From contig NZ_BNJF01000001.1 in the NCBI RefSeq assembly GCF_016587355.1, forward strand, positions 682,001 to 746,000: a stretch of 64,000 nt of DNA, written 5' to 3'. The position numbers were made by a program, and so were the translations under genes. The notes beneath the pieces are model-generated. The model was not told the DNA's origin, made no database searches, and worked only from the letters and a program-made list of their open reading frames with translations. This document shows positions 36,327 through 45,137 of the stretch, in pieces. This DNA comes from Ktedonospora formicarum. Its GTDB lineage: Bacteria; Chloroflexota; Ktedonobacteria; Ktedonobacterales; Ktedonobacteraceae. Position 1 is the first letter of the stretch; every line of letters starts with the position of its first letter.

Positions 36327-37478
36327 ATGAAAATCAGTGATATCAAAACTTATGTGATCGGTACTCCCTGGCGTAACCTGACCCTGGTACGGGTGCGCAC
36401 AGATGAGGGGCTTGAAGGCATCGGCGAGGCCCGTATGCTCAACCATACAGATGCCCTGCTTGGCTATCTGAATGAGGCCGCACCCAACCATATCCTGGGT
36501 CGGGACCCTTTCAATATTGAAGACCTTGTCCAGCACATGTACCGCCACGACTTCGCACGCGCAGGCGAGATCGCAATGTCAGCAATCGCAACAATTGAAA
36601 TGGCATGCTGGGATATCCAGGGCAAGGCTCTAAACTTGCCCGTGTACAAGCTCTTAGGGGGCGCGGTTCGAGATAAGATCAAGGCCTATGCTAATGGCTG
36701 GTATACTGTTGAGCGCACACCGGAGGAGTTCCACGCGGCAGCCAAAAAGGTCGTCGAAAAGGGCTATCGAGCCCTCAAGTTTGATCCCTTTGGCGCGGGG
36801 TTCTATGAGCTTGAGCGTGAGGAGAAACTACGCTCACTCTCGCTGGTTGAGGCTGTACGTGACGCCGTTGGACCAGAGGTGGAGATTCTCATCGAGATGC
36901 ACGGTCGCTTCAATCCAGCCACAGCCATCGCGCTCTCGCGCGAACTGGAACGCTTTGAGCCTTCATGGGTAGAGGAACCAGTACCACCCGAGAACGCGGC
37001 GGCACTTAAGAAGGCTGCGGAGCAGATTAACATCCCCATCGCGACCGGCGAGCGCATTCATACCCGCTATGATTTCCGCGAGGTGATCGAGTCTCAAGCA
37101 GCGGACTATCTACAGGCTGATATCGCGCACTTTGGTGGTATCCTGGAGACGAAAAAGCTAGCGGCCTGGGCTGAAAGCTATTATATTCTAATGGCTCCGC
37201 ACAACGTCGGAGGCCCCGTCTCCACGGCGGCGGCGTTACACTTCGCTGCCTCCACACCCAATTTCAAAATTCAGGAACACTTCAATGACTTCGCCGATGA
37301 ATGGGTTAAAACAGCAACCCCAGGCAACCCTGAGGTCATTGATGGCTACTTCGCCCTGCCTGATAAGCCCGGTCTAGGCGTCACCCTGAATGAAGAGGTC
37401 ATCGCGCAGCATCCACGCGAAAATGTCTTCTTTGACCTCTTTAAGGAGAATTGGGAACGCCGTCAGGCTCTCCACTAG
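36327..37478 (+). CDS. Enolase-superfamily sugar-acid dehydratase (mandelate racemase/galactonate dehydratase type)
   Basis: 383 residues. The N-terminal capping domain (KISDIKTYVIGTPWRNLTLVRVRTDEGLEGIGEA) is followed by a beta-barrel with KFDPFG near 150, EMHGRFNPATA near 193 (metal ligand plus His), VEEPVPPEN near 218, TGERIHTRYDF near 245 and APHNVGGPVSTAAAL near 292. These ligands and the HN pair fit the acid-sugar dehydratases that remove water from galactonate, gluconate or similar acids. The exact sugar is not readable. It follows the U32-like gene by 52 bases and ends the operon. Confidence 0.88.
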   Translation: MKISDIKTYVIGTPWRNLTLVRVRTDEGLEGIGEARMLNHTDALLGYLNEAAPNHILGRDPFNIEDLVQHMYRHDFARAGEIAMSAIATIEMACWDIQGKALNLPVYKLLGGAVRDKIKAYANGWYTVERTPEEFHAAAKKVVEKGYRALKFDPFGAGFYELEREEKLRSLSLVEAVRDAVGPEVEILIEMHGRFNPATAIALSRELERFEPSWVEEPVPPENAAALKKAAEQINIPIATGERIHTRYDFREVIESQAADYLQADIAHFGGILETKKLAAWAESYYILMAPHNVGGPVSTAAALHFAASTPNFKIQEHFNDFADEWVKTATPGNPEVIDGYFALPDKPGLGVTLNEEVIAQHPRENVFFDLFKENWERRQALH

Positions 37479-37498
37479 CTCATACATCTGGAGCGAAC

Positions 37499-37538
37499 AG
37501 AGGCGTTGATATCGACACAAGCCAATATCAACGCCTCT
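37499..37538. terminator. Hairpin after the sugar-acid operon
   Basis: 14-bp perfect arms (37499-37512 and 37525-37538; AGAGGCGTTGATAT and complement) with a 12-base loop, between the convergent dehydratase and zinc-ribbon genes. Confidence 0.7.
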
Positions 37539-37577
37539 CCACTGCATGATGCAGTTTCCATGAGAGATAGGGCCAAA

Positions 37578-38222
37578 CTACTTAGCGGCCTCTTCCCTGG
37601 AAACGGCTTGACCACACTTCGCACAGAAGGCAGCATCAGGCTTGAGGGTCGCACCACACTGCTGACAATGTGATACCTTCTTGGGTTCTGGGCGGAGCGA
37701 CTTGCCACAGTAGGAGCAATAGGCATCACCTTCATCATTCTGCGCCTGACAATGGGGACACTGCATCGGCACAGCCTGCCGAGAGGGCCGAGATTGCCCA
37801 TAAGGGCGGGTAGAATAGTGTGGTGGTGAATAGGGTCTTCCCCCTTGGCGCTGAACGGCTATATCCACCGCGTTAAAGATCTGTGTCTCCAGGCCTGCCT
37901 GACGAATCAGGCCAGCACCAGCGGTCACCATCAGCGGCCAGAGGAAGAAGACGCCTATCGCGCCCACAGCCGCCTTATCAATCCATTGCTGTTGCCCAAT
38001 GTTCGCGGCAACGCCTCCCTGGACCTTCTGCAATGTAACTGTAAGCGCGGCCTGTAAGCCAACCAATGCCTCCAGTTCACCGCCTTTTCGCATCTGTACC
38101 GCTACTTGATCCTGCATACCAAAGTGCTGCACCTGGTAGCCCTGTCGTACAAAGTAGTCTTCAATATCGCGCGCCATACGCTCAAGATCAAGGTTGGGAA
38201 GTGGGTAGAAACGATTATCCAT
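37578..38222 (-). CDS. Double zinc-ribbon protein with one membrane segment
   Basis: 214 residues. Residues ~1-85 form a mixed alpha/beta domain (LERMARDIEDYFVRQGYQVQHF). A hydrophobic helix lies near 88-108 (AAVGAIGVFFLWPLMVTAGAG). After a Pro/Ser/Arg linker, two zinc ribbons follow: CPHC...CSYC near 150-165 and CQQC...CAKC near 185-205. The family is found as a cytosol- or membrane-facing adaptor of unknown role. Alone in its direction; copy 3 of the leader palindrome lies 18 bases before its ATG. Confidence 0.78.
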   Translation of the reverse strand: MDNRFYPLPNLDLERMARDIEDYFVRQGYQVQHFGMQDQVAVQMRKGGELEALVGLQAALTVTLQKVQGGVAANIGQQQWIDKAAVGAIGVFFLWPLMVTAGAGLIRQAGLETQIFNAVDIAVQRQGGRPYSPPHYSTRPYGQSRPSRQAVPMQCPHCQAQNDEGDAYCSYCGKSLRPEPKKVSHCQQCGATLKPDAAFCAKCGQAVSREEAAK

Positions 38223-38240
38223 TACGATTCTTCTTCCTAC

Positions 38241-38295
38241 TAAGGTCTTCTACGAAAACCGAAGTCACTTAAACGCGCTCAGATTTTCTGATAGT
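38241..38295. repeat. Leader palindrome family, copy 3
   Basis: TAAGGTCTTCTACGAAAACC on the left, then GTCACTT and CGCGCTCAGATTTTC. The left flank matches the right flanks of copies 1 and 2 inverted, and the right part matches copy 4. It lies just upstream of the zinc-ribbon gene start (38222, minus strand). Confidence 0.65.
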
Positions 38296-38438
38296 TAGTA
38301 ACTATATGAAAGCCAATCAACACCGAAGATACTGTATCGCCTTCGTGTGCATAACGCTATGAAGTGGCTCATATTAACCAATACCTGTAGTATGTACGCG
38401 CGAGGAAGAGAGAGGTTACGAAGCATCCGAGGGGAGCA

Positions 38439-40514
38439 TCAATAGTCCTGGTATGGAGAATCACGCCAGGAACCGCGATGGAGATGGCGAGCCTCCTGGA
38501 GCAGAGCACCAACCTCTTCGATATGCTTGCCCTGCTGTGTATACAAAGCAGCCAGCGCATTGAGGCCCTGCGCACGATAAGGATGGTCATGATACGCTGG
38601 TTGATCCCAGATCGCACATGCGCGCAAGAGCAACGTCTCAGTTTCCTCATAGCGCCGTTGTCGCAGATAGAGCAGAGCCAATTCACAAAGAGTCACGCTC
38701 GTCCAGAAGTGCGTTGGTCCCCGCAGAACCTCATGTGTAGCGAGCGCTTGCAGAAACATTTCTTCAGCATCTTGATAGCGTCCTTGCTCACGATAGATAG
38801 TTGCAATACCACTAAGAGCAAACGCCCAATACGCATGCTCACTATACGCGGGACTAGCAAGCGCATCCAGTACGCATCTGAAATACGTTTCGGCCTTCAG
38901 ATAACGCCCCTCAGTCATATAGAGAGTCGCGAGACCACTCATGCTACTAGTCAGCGTTTCAATAGCATCTCCTGACATCGCCTCGCAAAGCGTGATCGCC
39001 CGCTCCCAATGCTGTAGGGCCTCCTCTCGTTGCCAATGTGCTAATGCGTACCAGGCGAGTTTCGCGTGCAGAGACGCCATGACACTATCAGATAAGCCCT
39101 CCTGCTCTCCCCAGTCAAGGCAAGTCTGCGCCTGATGAAAGAGGCGCTCACCTCTTGTCATATACGCTTCCTCCGCCATATCAACTGGGAAACGCTGCTC
39201 TACCAGCGCCAATGAATCCACCAGGATAGAACGTCGCTCTACATCATCAACGCTATGTCGCAACACCAATTGCACCAGACGATGGATGCTCAAAGTACGA
39301 CTGGCTGGATCGCGACGTAATAGCGAGTAGCTCAAGAGAGTTCTGATCCCCTGATTGAAGCGTAGAGCAGCATCAATCGTTGTCGTACGGCCTAATAGCT
39401 CCTCAGGAATGCTATCAGGAGCCAGAAAGGCACAACGCATGAGCAGATCACACGCGTGACTATCCTGCGCCTGAACTCGCGCCAGGGCTAGTTGAAAGGT
39501 CTTGACGACCGAAGATGGATGATCCAAAGAAGGATTTCGCTCTTTCAAAAACGAGAGCGGATACTGCTGAAAGAGTGTCCAAAAAGTTTCCAGACCGCAC
39601 TGGGTCTCCTCCATATAAGCTCCAGCCTGATCGATAGCCAGAGGCAGACCCTCCGTCTCCCTGATGAGAGCCTGCGCGAGATGCATTTCTTGAGGAGAAG
39701 GCCCCTTTAAACCACTTCTAGAGAAGAGTAAAGTCAATGACTCATGGATGGCGAGTGGCTGGAGTTCATAGCATGGAGCGAAATCGCCCAACGTCTGAAG
39801 ACGAGTTGTAACCAGAACCGCGCCCCGTCCAATGTTGGGTATATACTTCTTGAGTAGCCCTACATCCTCCACGTTATCAAGGATCAACAACCAGCCCTTA
39901 TGCATTCCAAGCCAGTGCGCGACCTCAACGGCTGCATTGAAATCACTCGGCTCGGATTGCTCAATCAGCCGCAACGCACGTGCGAGGTGTTGAAAGCTGG
40001 CAAGCAGCGCCTCCCGTGACTCAGCATTCAGCCAGAGAACCGCATTATAGGCATGCTGATGGCGATAGGCATATTCCAGAGCAGACTGCGTCTTCCCAAT
40101 CCCTCCCATACCTCGCAAGCCCGCGACATATCGATCTTGCGAATCTCCGCTCGCAACATGCAAGGTTTCAGCGAGATAGTGAAGTACATCCTCGCGCCCG
40201 GTGAAATATGGATTGCGTGGGAAAGGTACATACCAACTCGTACTCACTGTCGTCAAACTTGCGTCCAACAACGCACGCGTATCCTCTTCATTGAGATGCA
40301 GCAAGCGAGCAACTTCGAGTACCATCGCCTTGCTATCGGGCAAATAATCGCCACGTTCCCAGGTTCCAATGGTATTCCGGTGTACCCCCAAGGCGCTCGC
40401 AAGATGTTGCTGACTCATGCTCTGGCGTTTGCGTAACATGCGTAGGGTTTCACTAAAGGTAGCTGATTGCAATGTTCTTTTACTTCTTTTCGTGGTGAAG
40501 GTTTCAATGCACAA
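38439..40514 (-). CDS. STAND regulator: XRE helix-turn-helix, NB-ARC ATPase, TPR repeats
   Basis: 691 residues. Residues ~20-80 are an XRE-type DNA-binding domain ([33 protein letters not shown]). The NB-ARC domain (~110-400) has P-loop [18 protein letters not shown], Walker [12 protein letters not shown], and the [13 protein letters not shown] motif. From ~430 to the end there are tetratricopeptide repeats with [21 protein letters not shown] and repeated [20 protein letters not shown] units. Such STAND proteins are switch-like sensors: repeats bind a ligand or partner, nucleotide exchange opens the molecule. The helix-turn-helix suggests a transcriptional output. It is transcribed alone, divergent from nuoB. 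Confidence 0.9.
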   Translation of the reverse strand: MCIETFTTKRSKRTLQSATFSETLRMLRKRQSMSQQHLASALGVHRNTIGTWERGDYLPDSKAMVLEVARLLHLNEEDTRALLDASLTTVSTSWYVPFPRNPYFTGREDVLHYLAETLHVASGDSQDRYVAGLRGMGGIGKTQSALEYAYRHQHAYNAVLWLNAESREALLASFQHLARALRLIEQSEPSDFNAAVEVAHWLGMHKGWLLILDNVEDVGLLKKYIPNIGRGAVLVTTRLQTLGDFAPCYELQPLAIHESLTLLFSRSGLKGPSPQEMHLAQALIRETEGLPLAIDQAGAYMEETQCGLETFWTLFQQYPLSFLKERNPSLDHPSSVVKTFQLALARVQAQDSHACDLLMRCAFLAPDSIPEELLGRTTTIDAALRFNQGIRTLLSYSLLRRDPASRTLSIHRLVQLVLRHSVDDVERRSILVDSLALVEQRFPVDMAEEAYMTRGERLFHQAQTCLDWGEQEGLSDSVMASLHAKLAWYALAHWQREEALQHWERAITLCEAMSGDAIETLTSSMSGLATLYMTEGRYLKAETYFRCVLDALASPAYSEHAYWAFALSGIATIYREQGRYQDAEEMFLQALATHEVLRGPTHFWTSVTLCELALLYLRQRRYEETETLLLRACAIWDQPAYHDHPYRAQGLNALAALYTQQGKHIEEVGALLQEARHLHRGSWRDSPYQDY

Positions 40515-40579
40515 CTCAATCGTGCATACGGCATTCTATCATATTGACAAAAGTGATTTTAAGAGTGGAAGGAAAACAA

Positions 40580-41164
40580 ATGATGAATACGAATAAACAT
40601 TCAAAGGCTATTCCGCTACACATGGCTAGCAGTCCAGCCCAGTACATTCCAGGTCAGCAAGAAGCCCCTGTTGTGCTCACCACACTCGCCGATATGTTGC
40701 AATGGACACAGAACTGGGCACGCTCACATTCCGTATGGCCTTTTCTGTACGGCCTCGCGTGCTGCGGGATTGAGATGATGGCAGCGGCCTCAGCGCCCCA
40801 ATATGATCTAGCCCGTTTCGGCTCGGAGGTGTTTCGCGCCAGCCCTCGCCAGGCGGATCTGATGATCATTGCGGGCACACTTTCGGTCAAGATGGCACCT
40901 CGTCTACGCCGCCTCTGGGAGCAGATGCCTGAGCCTAAATGGGTAATCAGTATGGGACAGTGCGCCAACTCCGGAGGCGAGTTCTATGATAGCTACTACA
41001 CTATTCAGGGAGCTGATTCGATTGTCCCAGTAGATGTTTACGTTCCTGGTTGTCCACCACGCCCCGAAGCATTGATTGAGGGGCTGCTTAAACTGAAAGA
41101 GAAGATCGCCAAACAAGGGCTGGCTGTGCGGGAAACAGAGGAGAGTTATACAGCTCTACGTTGA
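40580..41164 (+). CDS. nuoB: NuoB-like subunit of complex I, orphan
   Basis: 194 residues from ATG 40580 (GGAAGGAAAA upstream). [45 protein letters not shown] and [15 protein letters not shown] hold the four Cys that bind the N2 [4Fe-4S] cluster. NuoB hands electrons from the Fe-S chain to quinone. No other nuo genes are near: it lies between a STAND regulator and HU, with its own terminator. It may belong to a complex split over several loci, or be a spare paralogue. Confidence 0.92.
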   Translation: MMNTNKHSKAIPLHMASSPAQYIPGQQEAPVVLTTLADMLQWTQNWARSHSVWPFLYGLACCGIEMMAAASAPQYDLARFGSEVFRASPRQADLMIIAGTLSVKMAPRLRRLWEQMPEPKWVISMGQCANSGGEFYDSYYTIQGADSIVPVDVYVPGCPPRPEALIEGLLKLKEKIAKQGLAVRETEESYTALR

Positions 41165-41471
41165 TTCAAGGTAGCCATACGGTCACTCCTGTGTAGTCGT
41201 GTGCCTGGGTCCTCGATAGATCTCGCCTCCCAGGCACACAGACAGACGATTTATTGAAGGGTTATCTACTTTATCTTGTATCGCTTCTAGTATTTGGTGG
41301 GTATTTGTATAGTGGTAGTGGAAGGTAGCACCATTCCAATGCGCAAAGCAGAAATGAAGTTCATCGCTCGTAACGAGGTGATGACACACCAAGCATATGA
41401 GCGCGTTGTCGCAATGAGCAGAGGCTGAACAAAGCCCTGCACAAAGAACACAGTAGAAGGAGTGACACACA
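41165..41471. other. Gap between nuoB and the HU gene
   Basis: 307 bases. A terminator-like stem GTGTGCCTGGG (41199-41209) pairs perfectly with 41229-41239 and closes nuoB. The remaining 230 bases hold the HU promoter region; I see no confident consensus hexamers. Confidence 0.55.
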
Positions 41472-41834
41472 ATGAAAAGCACTACCAAAGACCATGTCGT
41501 GATCGGTAAAGACGAGTTGATCCACCAGATCGCCGCGAAAGCTGGTATGAACCTGAAAGAGACCAGCAAGGTGATTGATGCCTTCACCGAGGTGGTTCGC
41601 GAGGACGTAGCTCAGGGGCACGAAGTTCGCCTGATGGGTTTTGGCACCTGGAACCTGCGCGACGTCGCCCCACGTAAAGTAAAATCCATTCGCGGTGGCG
41701 ATCAGATCACGATTCCCGCCCGCAAGCGCGTCGGTTTCTCGGTCGGAGCTGTCCTCTCCCAGGCGGCAACTGGTGCCGAGCATACTCGCAAAGTGGCTAC
41801 CGCCGATACCAAAACCATGAAGAAAAACCGGTAA
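41472..41834 (+). CDS. HU-family nucleoid protein with extended basic tail
   Basis: 120 residues; HU is usually about 90. HVVIGKDELIHQIAAKAGMNLKETSKVIDAFTEVVREDVAQGHEVRLMGFGTW is a standard HU helical body, and PRKVKSIRGGDQITIPARKRVGFSVG the DNA-binding beta arms with the arm proline region altered. The last ~25 residues (GAEHTRKVATADTKTMKKNR) add a Lys/Thr-rich tail similar to those of actinobacterial HU homologues. Binds and bends DNA. Single gene with a good terminator. Confidence 0.93.
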   Translation: MKSTTKDHVVIGKDELIHQIAAKAGMNLKETSKVIDAFTEVVREDVAQGHEVRLMGFGTWNLRDVAPRKVKSIRGGDQITIPARKRVGFSVGAVLSQAATGAEHTRKVATADTKTMKKNR

Positions 41835-41862
41835 CGCATCGTTACATATACCTGACGTTTAC

Positions 41863-41912
41863 AAAGCCCCTGCCGTTGTGGCTTGATTCTATCTCACAAC
41901 AGCAGGGGCTTT
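41863..41912. terminator. Terminator between HU and a membrane protein gene
   Basis: 18-base arms (41863-41880 and 41895-41912) with one mismatch, core AAAGCCCCTGC, and a T-run on either side (TTTTATG after the right arm). Confidence 0.75.
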
Positions 41913-41941
41913 TATGTCGCCATAACAGGCTTGCTAGCCCC

Positions 41942-42736
41942 CTATACATCGAGTTTACGCAACATTATATCAATCTGTCTTTGCTCGGAAGCCTGAACCG
42001 GCCGAAACCCTGAGCTATCATTCACGAAAGCCACACGCGTCTGTTGAAAGTGGATAATCATGTCGGGTTTCTTGTCACTATTTAGATCTACAAAGCTCAA
42101 TGTTATGGGTACGAGATCGTCATGCTCACCATAAAGCTGTGGGCCCACATAGATCCGCGCTCGCGCCGGATCACCACCTTGCAACTCGATGATCTGAATT
42201 TGCTTGTCTAGATTGATAGCTAGAAAATGACTGGGATGACCTGTCTGCTCATTATGCCCCACCTGAGCATCGATCTGGAAAGTACGAGGACGCCCATAGC
42301 GCCAGTCATCCATCATGGTGTTCCACCAACCCAAAACCGCGCTCAGGACGATCCATAATACAAGCATCACTAGCATTCCCAGGCCTAAAAAGAGTAGTGG
42401 TGAGGCAGGTTCCTTACGCTCTGGTCGTGAGAAACGAAACGCTCGCTTAGGCGATGAAGGCTTGCTCTTGAGTGACGTTGAGGGTTTATTCTTCTTCTCA
42501 GTCTCCTGCACCTCCACCGGGGCAGCTTTTACATCTGAGCTTCCTTCTGCTACCATAGCTTCGGTTACAGGCATGGATAAAGCACGTGAGGCGCGTTGGG
42601 GCATCGTTGTTGGAGATTGTTTTTGCGGGGGAGATTTCTTGCGCTTCCCATCAGTGGCGGGCTCTTTAATAGGGCGATGGCGCACAATACTACGAGGCGT
42701 TATATCGAGCTCGTCTTCTCTGGATAAGACCGGCAT
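41942..42736 (-). CDS. Single-pass membrane protein with FG-GAP-like outer domain, unknown
   Basis: 264 residues. Residues 1-120 are charged and Pro/Ser/Lys-rich (cytosolic). A helix at about 124-146 (LLFLGLGMLVMLVLWIVLSAVLGWW) is followed by a beta-rich outer part of ~110 residues (HFLAINLDKQIQIIELQGGDPARARIY, LVPITLSFVDLNSDKKPDMIIHF). DLNSDKKPDM looks like a Ca-binding repeat of VCBS/FG-GAP proteins. Similar paralogues are frequent in Ktedonobacteria as I remember; function unknown. Transcribed leftward, convergent with HU. Confidence 0.62.
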   Translation of the reverse strand: MPVLSREDELDITPRSIVRHRPIKEPATDGKRKKSPPQKQSPTTMPQRASRALSMPVTEAMVAEGSSDVKAAPVEVQETEKKNKPSTSLKSKPSSPKRAFRFSRPERKEPASPLLFLGLGMLVMLVLWIVLSAVLGWWNTMMDDWRYGRPRTFQIDAQVGHNEQTGHPSHFLAINLDKQIQIIELQGGDPARARIYVGPQLYGEHDDLVPITLSFVDLNSDKKPDMIIHFQQTRVAFVNDSSGFRPVQASEQRQIDIMLRKLDV

Positions 42737-42880
42737 GATCTGTTTCTCCTCTACTCACATAGGAACAACGACTTCAACGTTGTACATAATCTCAGATAGA
42801 GATGAAATAGAGAGAAAAACAGTGAGCTCAAAAAGTAACTAATGAAAGAAGAGCAGCAAAAGGAGCGCTATACGAAAAAC

Positions 42881-42912
42881 GGTTGCGTGGCGTATCTCAT
42901 TGCCACGCAACC
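42881..42912. terminator. Terminator after rluD
   Basis: GGTTGCGTGGC (42881-42891) pairs with 42902-42912 around a 10-base loop, 35 bases past the rluD stop (leftward). A-rich sequence to its left gives a U run in that direction. Confidence 0.7.
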
Positions 42913-42947
42913 TAGTATAACATGAGCTCGAGGAAAATTCCAGGGAG

Positions 42948-43901
42948 CTATAGAACAGCCTCATTATCTAGCACCTCTTGGAGGTCAGGTGGTAAGGGTG
43001 CCTCGAAATGAAGTGCTTCGCCCGTACGTGGGTGCGCGAGATCTAACTGATAGGCATGAAGGAACTGGCGCTGCAAATGAAGGTCAGGCAATTTGTGACC
43101 TGAACCATAGGTCTGATCGCAGACGACCGGATGCCCGATAGCTTTAAAGTGGACACGAATCTGATGTGTGCGTCCGGTCTCAAGCTGCACAAGAACCAGC
43201 GTATGACGTCTAAAGCGCTGTAGCACACGGAAGTGTGTTCGCGCTTCACGGCCCTCCGTCACGGTAATCGCCATCATCTGCCGGTTCCGCGAATCACGTC
43301 CAATAGGAGCATCAATGCTCCCCTGGTCAAGCGAGATGTTACCTTCCACTAAAGCCTGATAGCGCTTGACGATAGTCTGCTGTTTCATCTGCTCAACGAG
43401 CGAGGCACGCGCCTGAGCATTCTTCGCCACCATCAACAACCCGGAAGTATCTTTATCCAGGCGATGAACAATGCCCGGTCGTGTATCATTTTCGTCCTGT
43501 TGCAATTCAGGATATTGCGCGACCAGCGCGTTCACCAGTGTCCCATCGTAGTTGCCAGGCGCGGGATGGACAACCATGCCCGCTGGCTTGTTGATAATCA
43601 ACAAGTCGGCGTCTTCGAAGATAATATCCAGTGGGATATTCTGAGGCGTTACCTGCTTTTGCTGAGGCGCTGGGGTCATACGTAAAGCCGTCACAATATC
43701 TTTCGCGCGTAAGGCATATCCTGGCTTACTAACCTTCTCATTCACCAGAATCAGTTCGTCGGTGATAAGTTGCTGGATTCCTGAACGCGAAACGCCATCG
43801 AGCTTCGTGACCAAAAAGCGATCAAGACGCTGCCCAATCCCCTCGTCATCAATCTCCCAGCGTACAAAATTGTCTGTTGTCGTATCGTTGCTTGCAGGCA
43901 T
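42948..43901 (-). CDS. rluD: 23S rRNA pseudouridine synthase, RluD type
   Basis: 317 residues. An N-terminal S4 RNA-binding domain (GQRLDRFLVTKLDGVSRSGIQQLITDELILVNE) precedes the catalytic RluA-family domain with GIVHRLDKDTSGLLMVAKN (catalytic Asp) near 145 and RTHQIRVHFKAIGHPVVCD near 245. It makes pseudouridines in helix 69 of 23S rRNA. Located 47 bases downstream of lspA in the same direction, the classic lspA-rluD pair. Confidence 0.93.
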   Translation of the reverse strand: MPASNDTTTDNFVRWEIDDEGIGQRLDRFLVTKLDGVSRSGIQQLITDELILVNEKVSKPGYALRAKDIVTALRMTPAPQQKQVTPQNIPLDIIFEDADLLIINKPAGMVVHPAPGNYDGTLVNALVAQYPELQQDENDTRPGIVHRLDKDTSGLLMVAKNAQARASLVEQMKQQTIVKRYQALVEGNISLDQGSIDAPIGRDSRNRQMMAITVTEGREARTHFRVLQRFRRHTLVLVQLETGRTHQIRVHFKAIGHPVVCDQTYGSGHKLPDLHLQRQFLHAYQLDLAHPRTGEALHFEAPLPPDLQEVLDNEAVL

Positions 43902-43948
43902 GCTTCCTTCTTGTCCTTACCAATCATAATACGCTCAAGGCGAGCGTT

Positions 43949-44542
43949 TCAGTCTTGAACGGTCGCTTGTCCCTCGCTACCCTGCTGAGATGCGGTCTTT
44001 TGGTCTTCATCCTCAATCTCTTCCTGCTTTGTGGAAACCTCCGTTTGCCGCCATCCCCCAAAGACTACAAGCAAAAAGAGCAAGACCACACTCACCGAGA
44101 TAAAAGCATCGGCGACATTGAAGATGGCAAAACGGTAGTTTAATTCGGGAATGCGAAACGCCAGGAAATCAACCACATAACCACCATGACGCGCCCGATC
44201 TAGCAGATTACCTGCCGCGCCCCCCACAATCAGGCCCAGAATAAGCTTATAGATGAGTGGTCCACTATTGAGCATACGGATATACAGATAGGCCACGACC
44301 GCTATCGCGGCCATAATCAAGATGATAAGAAGCGTGCTATTGGCGAAGAAGCTAAAAGCGGCACCATTATTCTGTATATACTGAACAACAAAATAAGGAC
44401 CGAGCAGTGAAATATCTGGTTTGCTTCCAGGAGGGCTAAGATTCTCTACGACCAGTGACTTCGTCCATTGATCTAGCGCCACCACAGCAATGGCAGCCAG
44501 GAACGCAAGCATATCGTAGAGACGGGCACGTTTGGCAACCAC
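43949..44542 (-). CDS. lspA: Lipoprotein signal peptidase (SPase II)
   Basis: 197 residues, four membrane helices. NLLDRARHGGYVVDFLAF and FAIFNVADAFISVSVV hold the two catalytic Asp residues. It cleaves the signal peptide of lipoproteins, such as the solute-binding proteins found in this window. A charged tail after the last helix (EVSTKQEEIEDEDQK) is longer than usual. The start at 44542 lies after a short spacer of AT-rich sequence; upstream rluD partner is downstream in the operon. Confidence 0.94.
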   Translation of the reverse strand: MVAKRARLYDMLAFLAAIAVVALDQWTKSLVVENLSPPGSKPDISLLGPYFVVQYIQNNGAAFSFFANSTLLIILIMAAIAVVAYLYIRMLNSGPLIYKLILGLIVGGAAGNLLDRARHGGYVVDFLAFRIPELNYRFAIFNVADAFISVSVVLLFLLVVFGGWRQTEVSTKQEEIEDEDQKTASQQGSEGQATVQD

Positions 44543-44657
44543 GTCTTTGTTCTTCCTTTCCTCTTGAGAGATGACCCGTTAATGTGATCACCATTGTATC
44601 ATACGCATATGCATTTCGTAAGCCAGCCTTCAAGGCGCCAAATGGTGCTCCAGGCGA

Positions 44658-44714
44658 TAATCAGGAATGGGTATTTGTAGCTGACAGCCAACCACAAATA
44701 CCCATTCCTGATTA
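44658..44714. terminator. Long hairpin downstream of the DksA-like gene
   Basis: 21-bp perfect arms (44658-44678 and 44694-44714) with a 15-base loop, 22 bases after the stop of the leftward DksA-like gene. Confidence 0.75.
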
Positions 44715-44735
44715 CAAACCCTCTTATCCCACTCC

Positions 44736-45137
44736 TCAGGGTTGCCATTTATCGCCATAGAGGTCTTCGCGGCTCAAATTCTGCTTCTCAAGCTTCTCCT
44801 CATCCTGCACACAACGCGCAGCCCAGGGAAGGGCTTCGAGGCGCTTCTCGGGTATAGGCTTTCCACAATCTATACAGCGACCATAGGTACCATCTTCGAT
44901 GCGTTTCAACGCGTCTGTGACCTGCTGCAAAAGCGCTTGCTGATTGACCATGATTGATTGCTCTTGCTGTGTTTCCAGAAAATCGACAGCCTTTTCCTCA
45001 AACTCTTGCGGGCCCTCATCCGCCTGAGAAGAATCGACTGGTTCGGGATACGCTTCGGTCAGCCCGGCGATGCTCTCTTGAAGTTCCTTCTCTTTAACTT
45101 GTAGACGCTCTTTTGCATGCTTTATGTTCACTGTCAT
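44736..45137 (-). CDS. DksA/TraR-type protein with an incomplete zinc site
   Basis: 133 residues. An N-terminal coiled coil (KHAKERLQVKEKELQESIAGL; VDFLETQQEQSIMVNQQALLQQVTDALKRIEDGTYGRC) is followed by the DksA zinc region CIDCGKPIPEKRLEALPWAARCVQDEE. Spacing is C-x2-C-x17-C-x2, but the last residue is Asp instead of Cys, so the site has three Cys. DksA-type proteins bind the RNA polymerase secondary channel and, with ppGpp, adjust stable-RNA and stress promoters. Copy 4 of the leader palindrome lies 35 bases before the ATG. Confidence 0.85.
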   Translation of the reverse strand: MTVNIKHAKERLQVKEKELQESIAGLTEAYPEPVDSSQADEGPQEFEEKAVDFLETQQEQSIMVNQQALLQQVTDALKRIEDGTYGRCIDCGKPIPEKRLEALPWAARCVQDEEKLEKQNLSREDLYGDKWQP

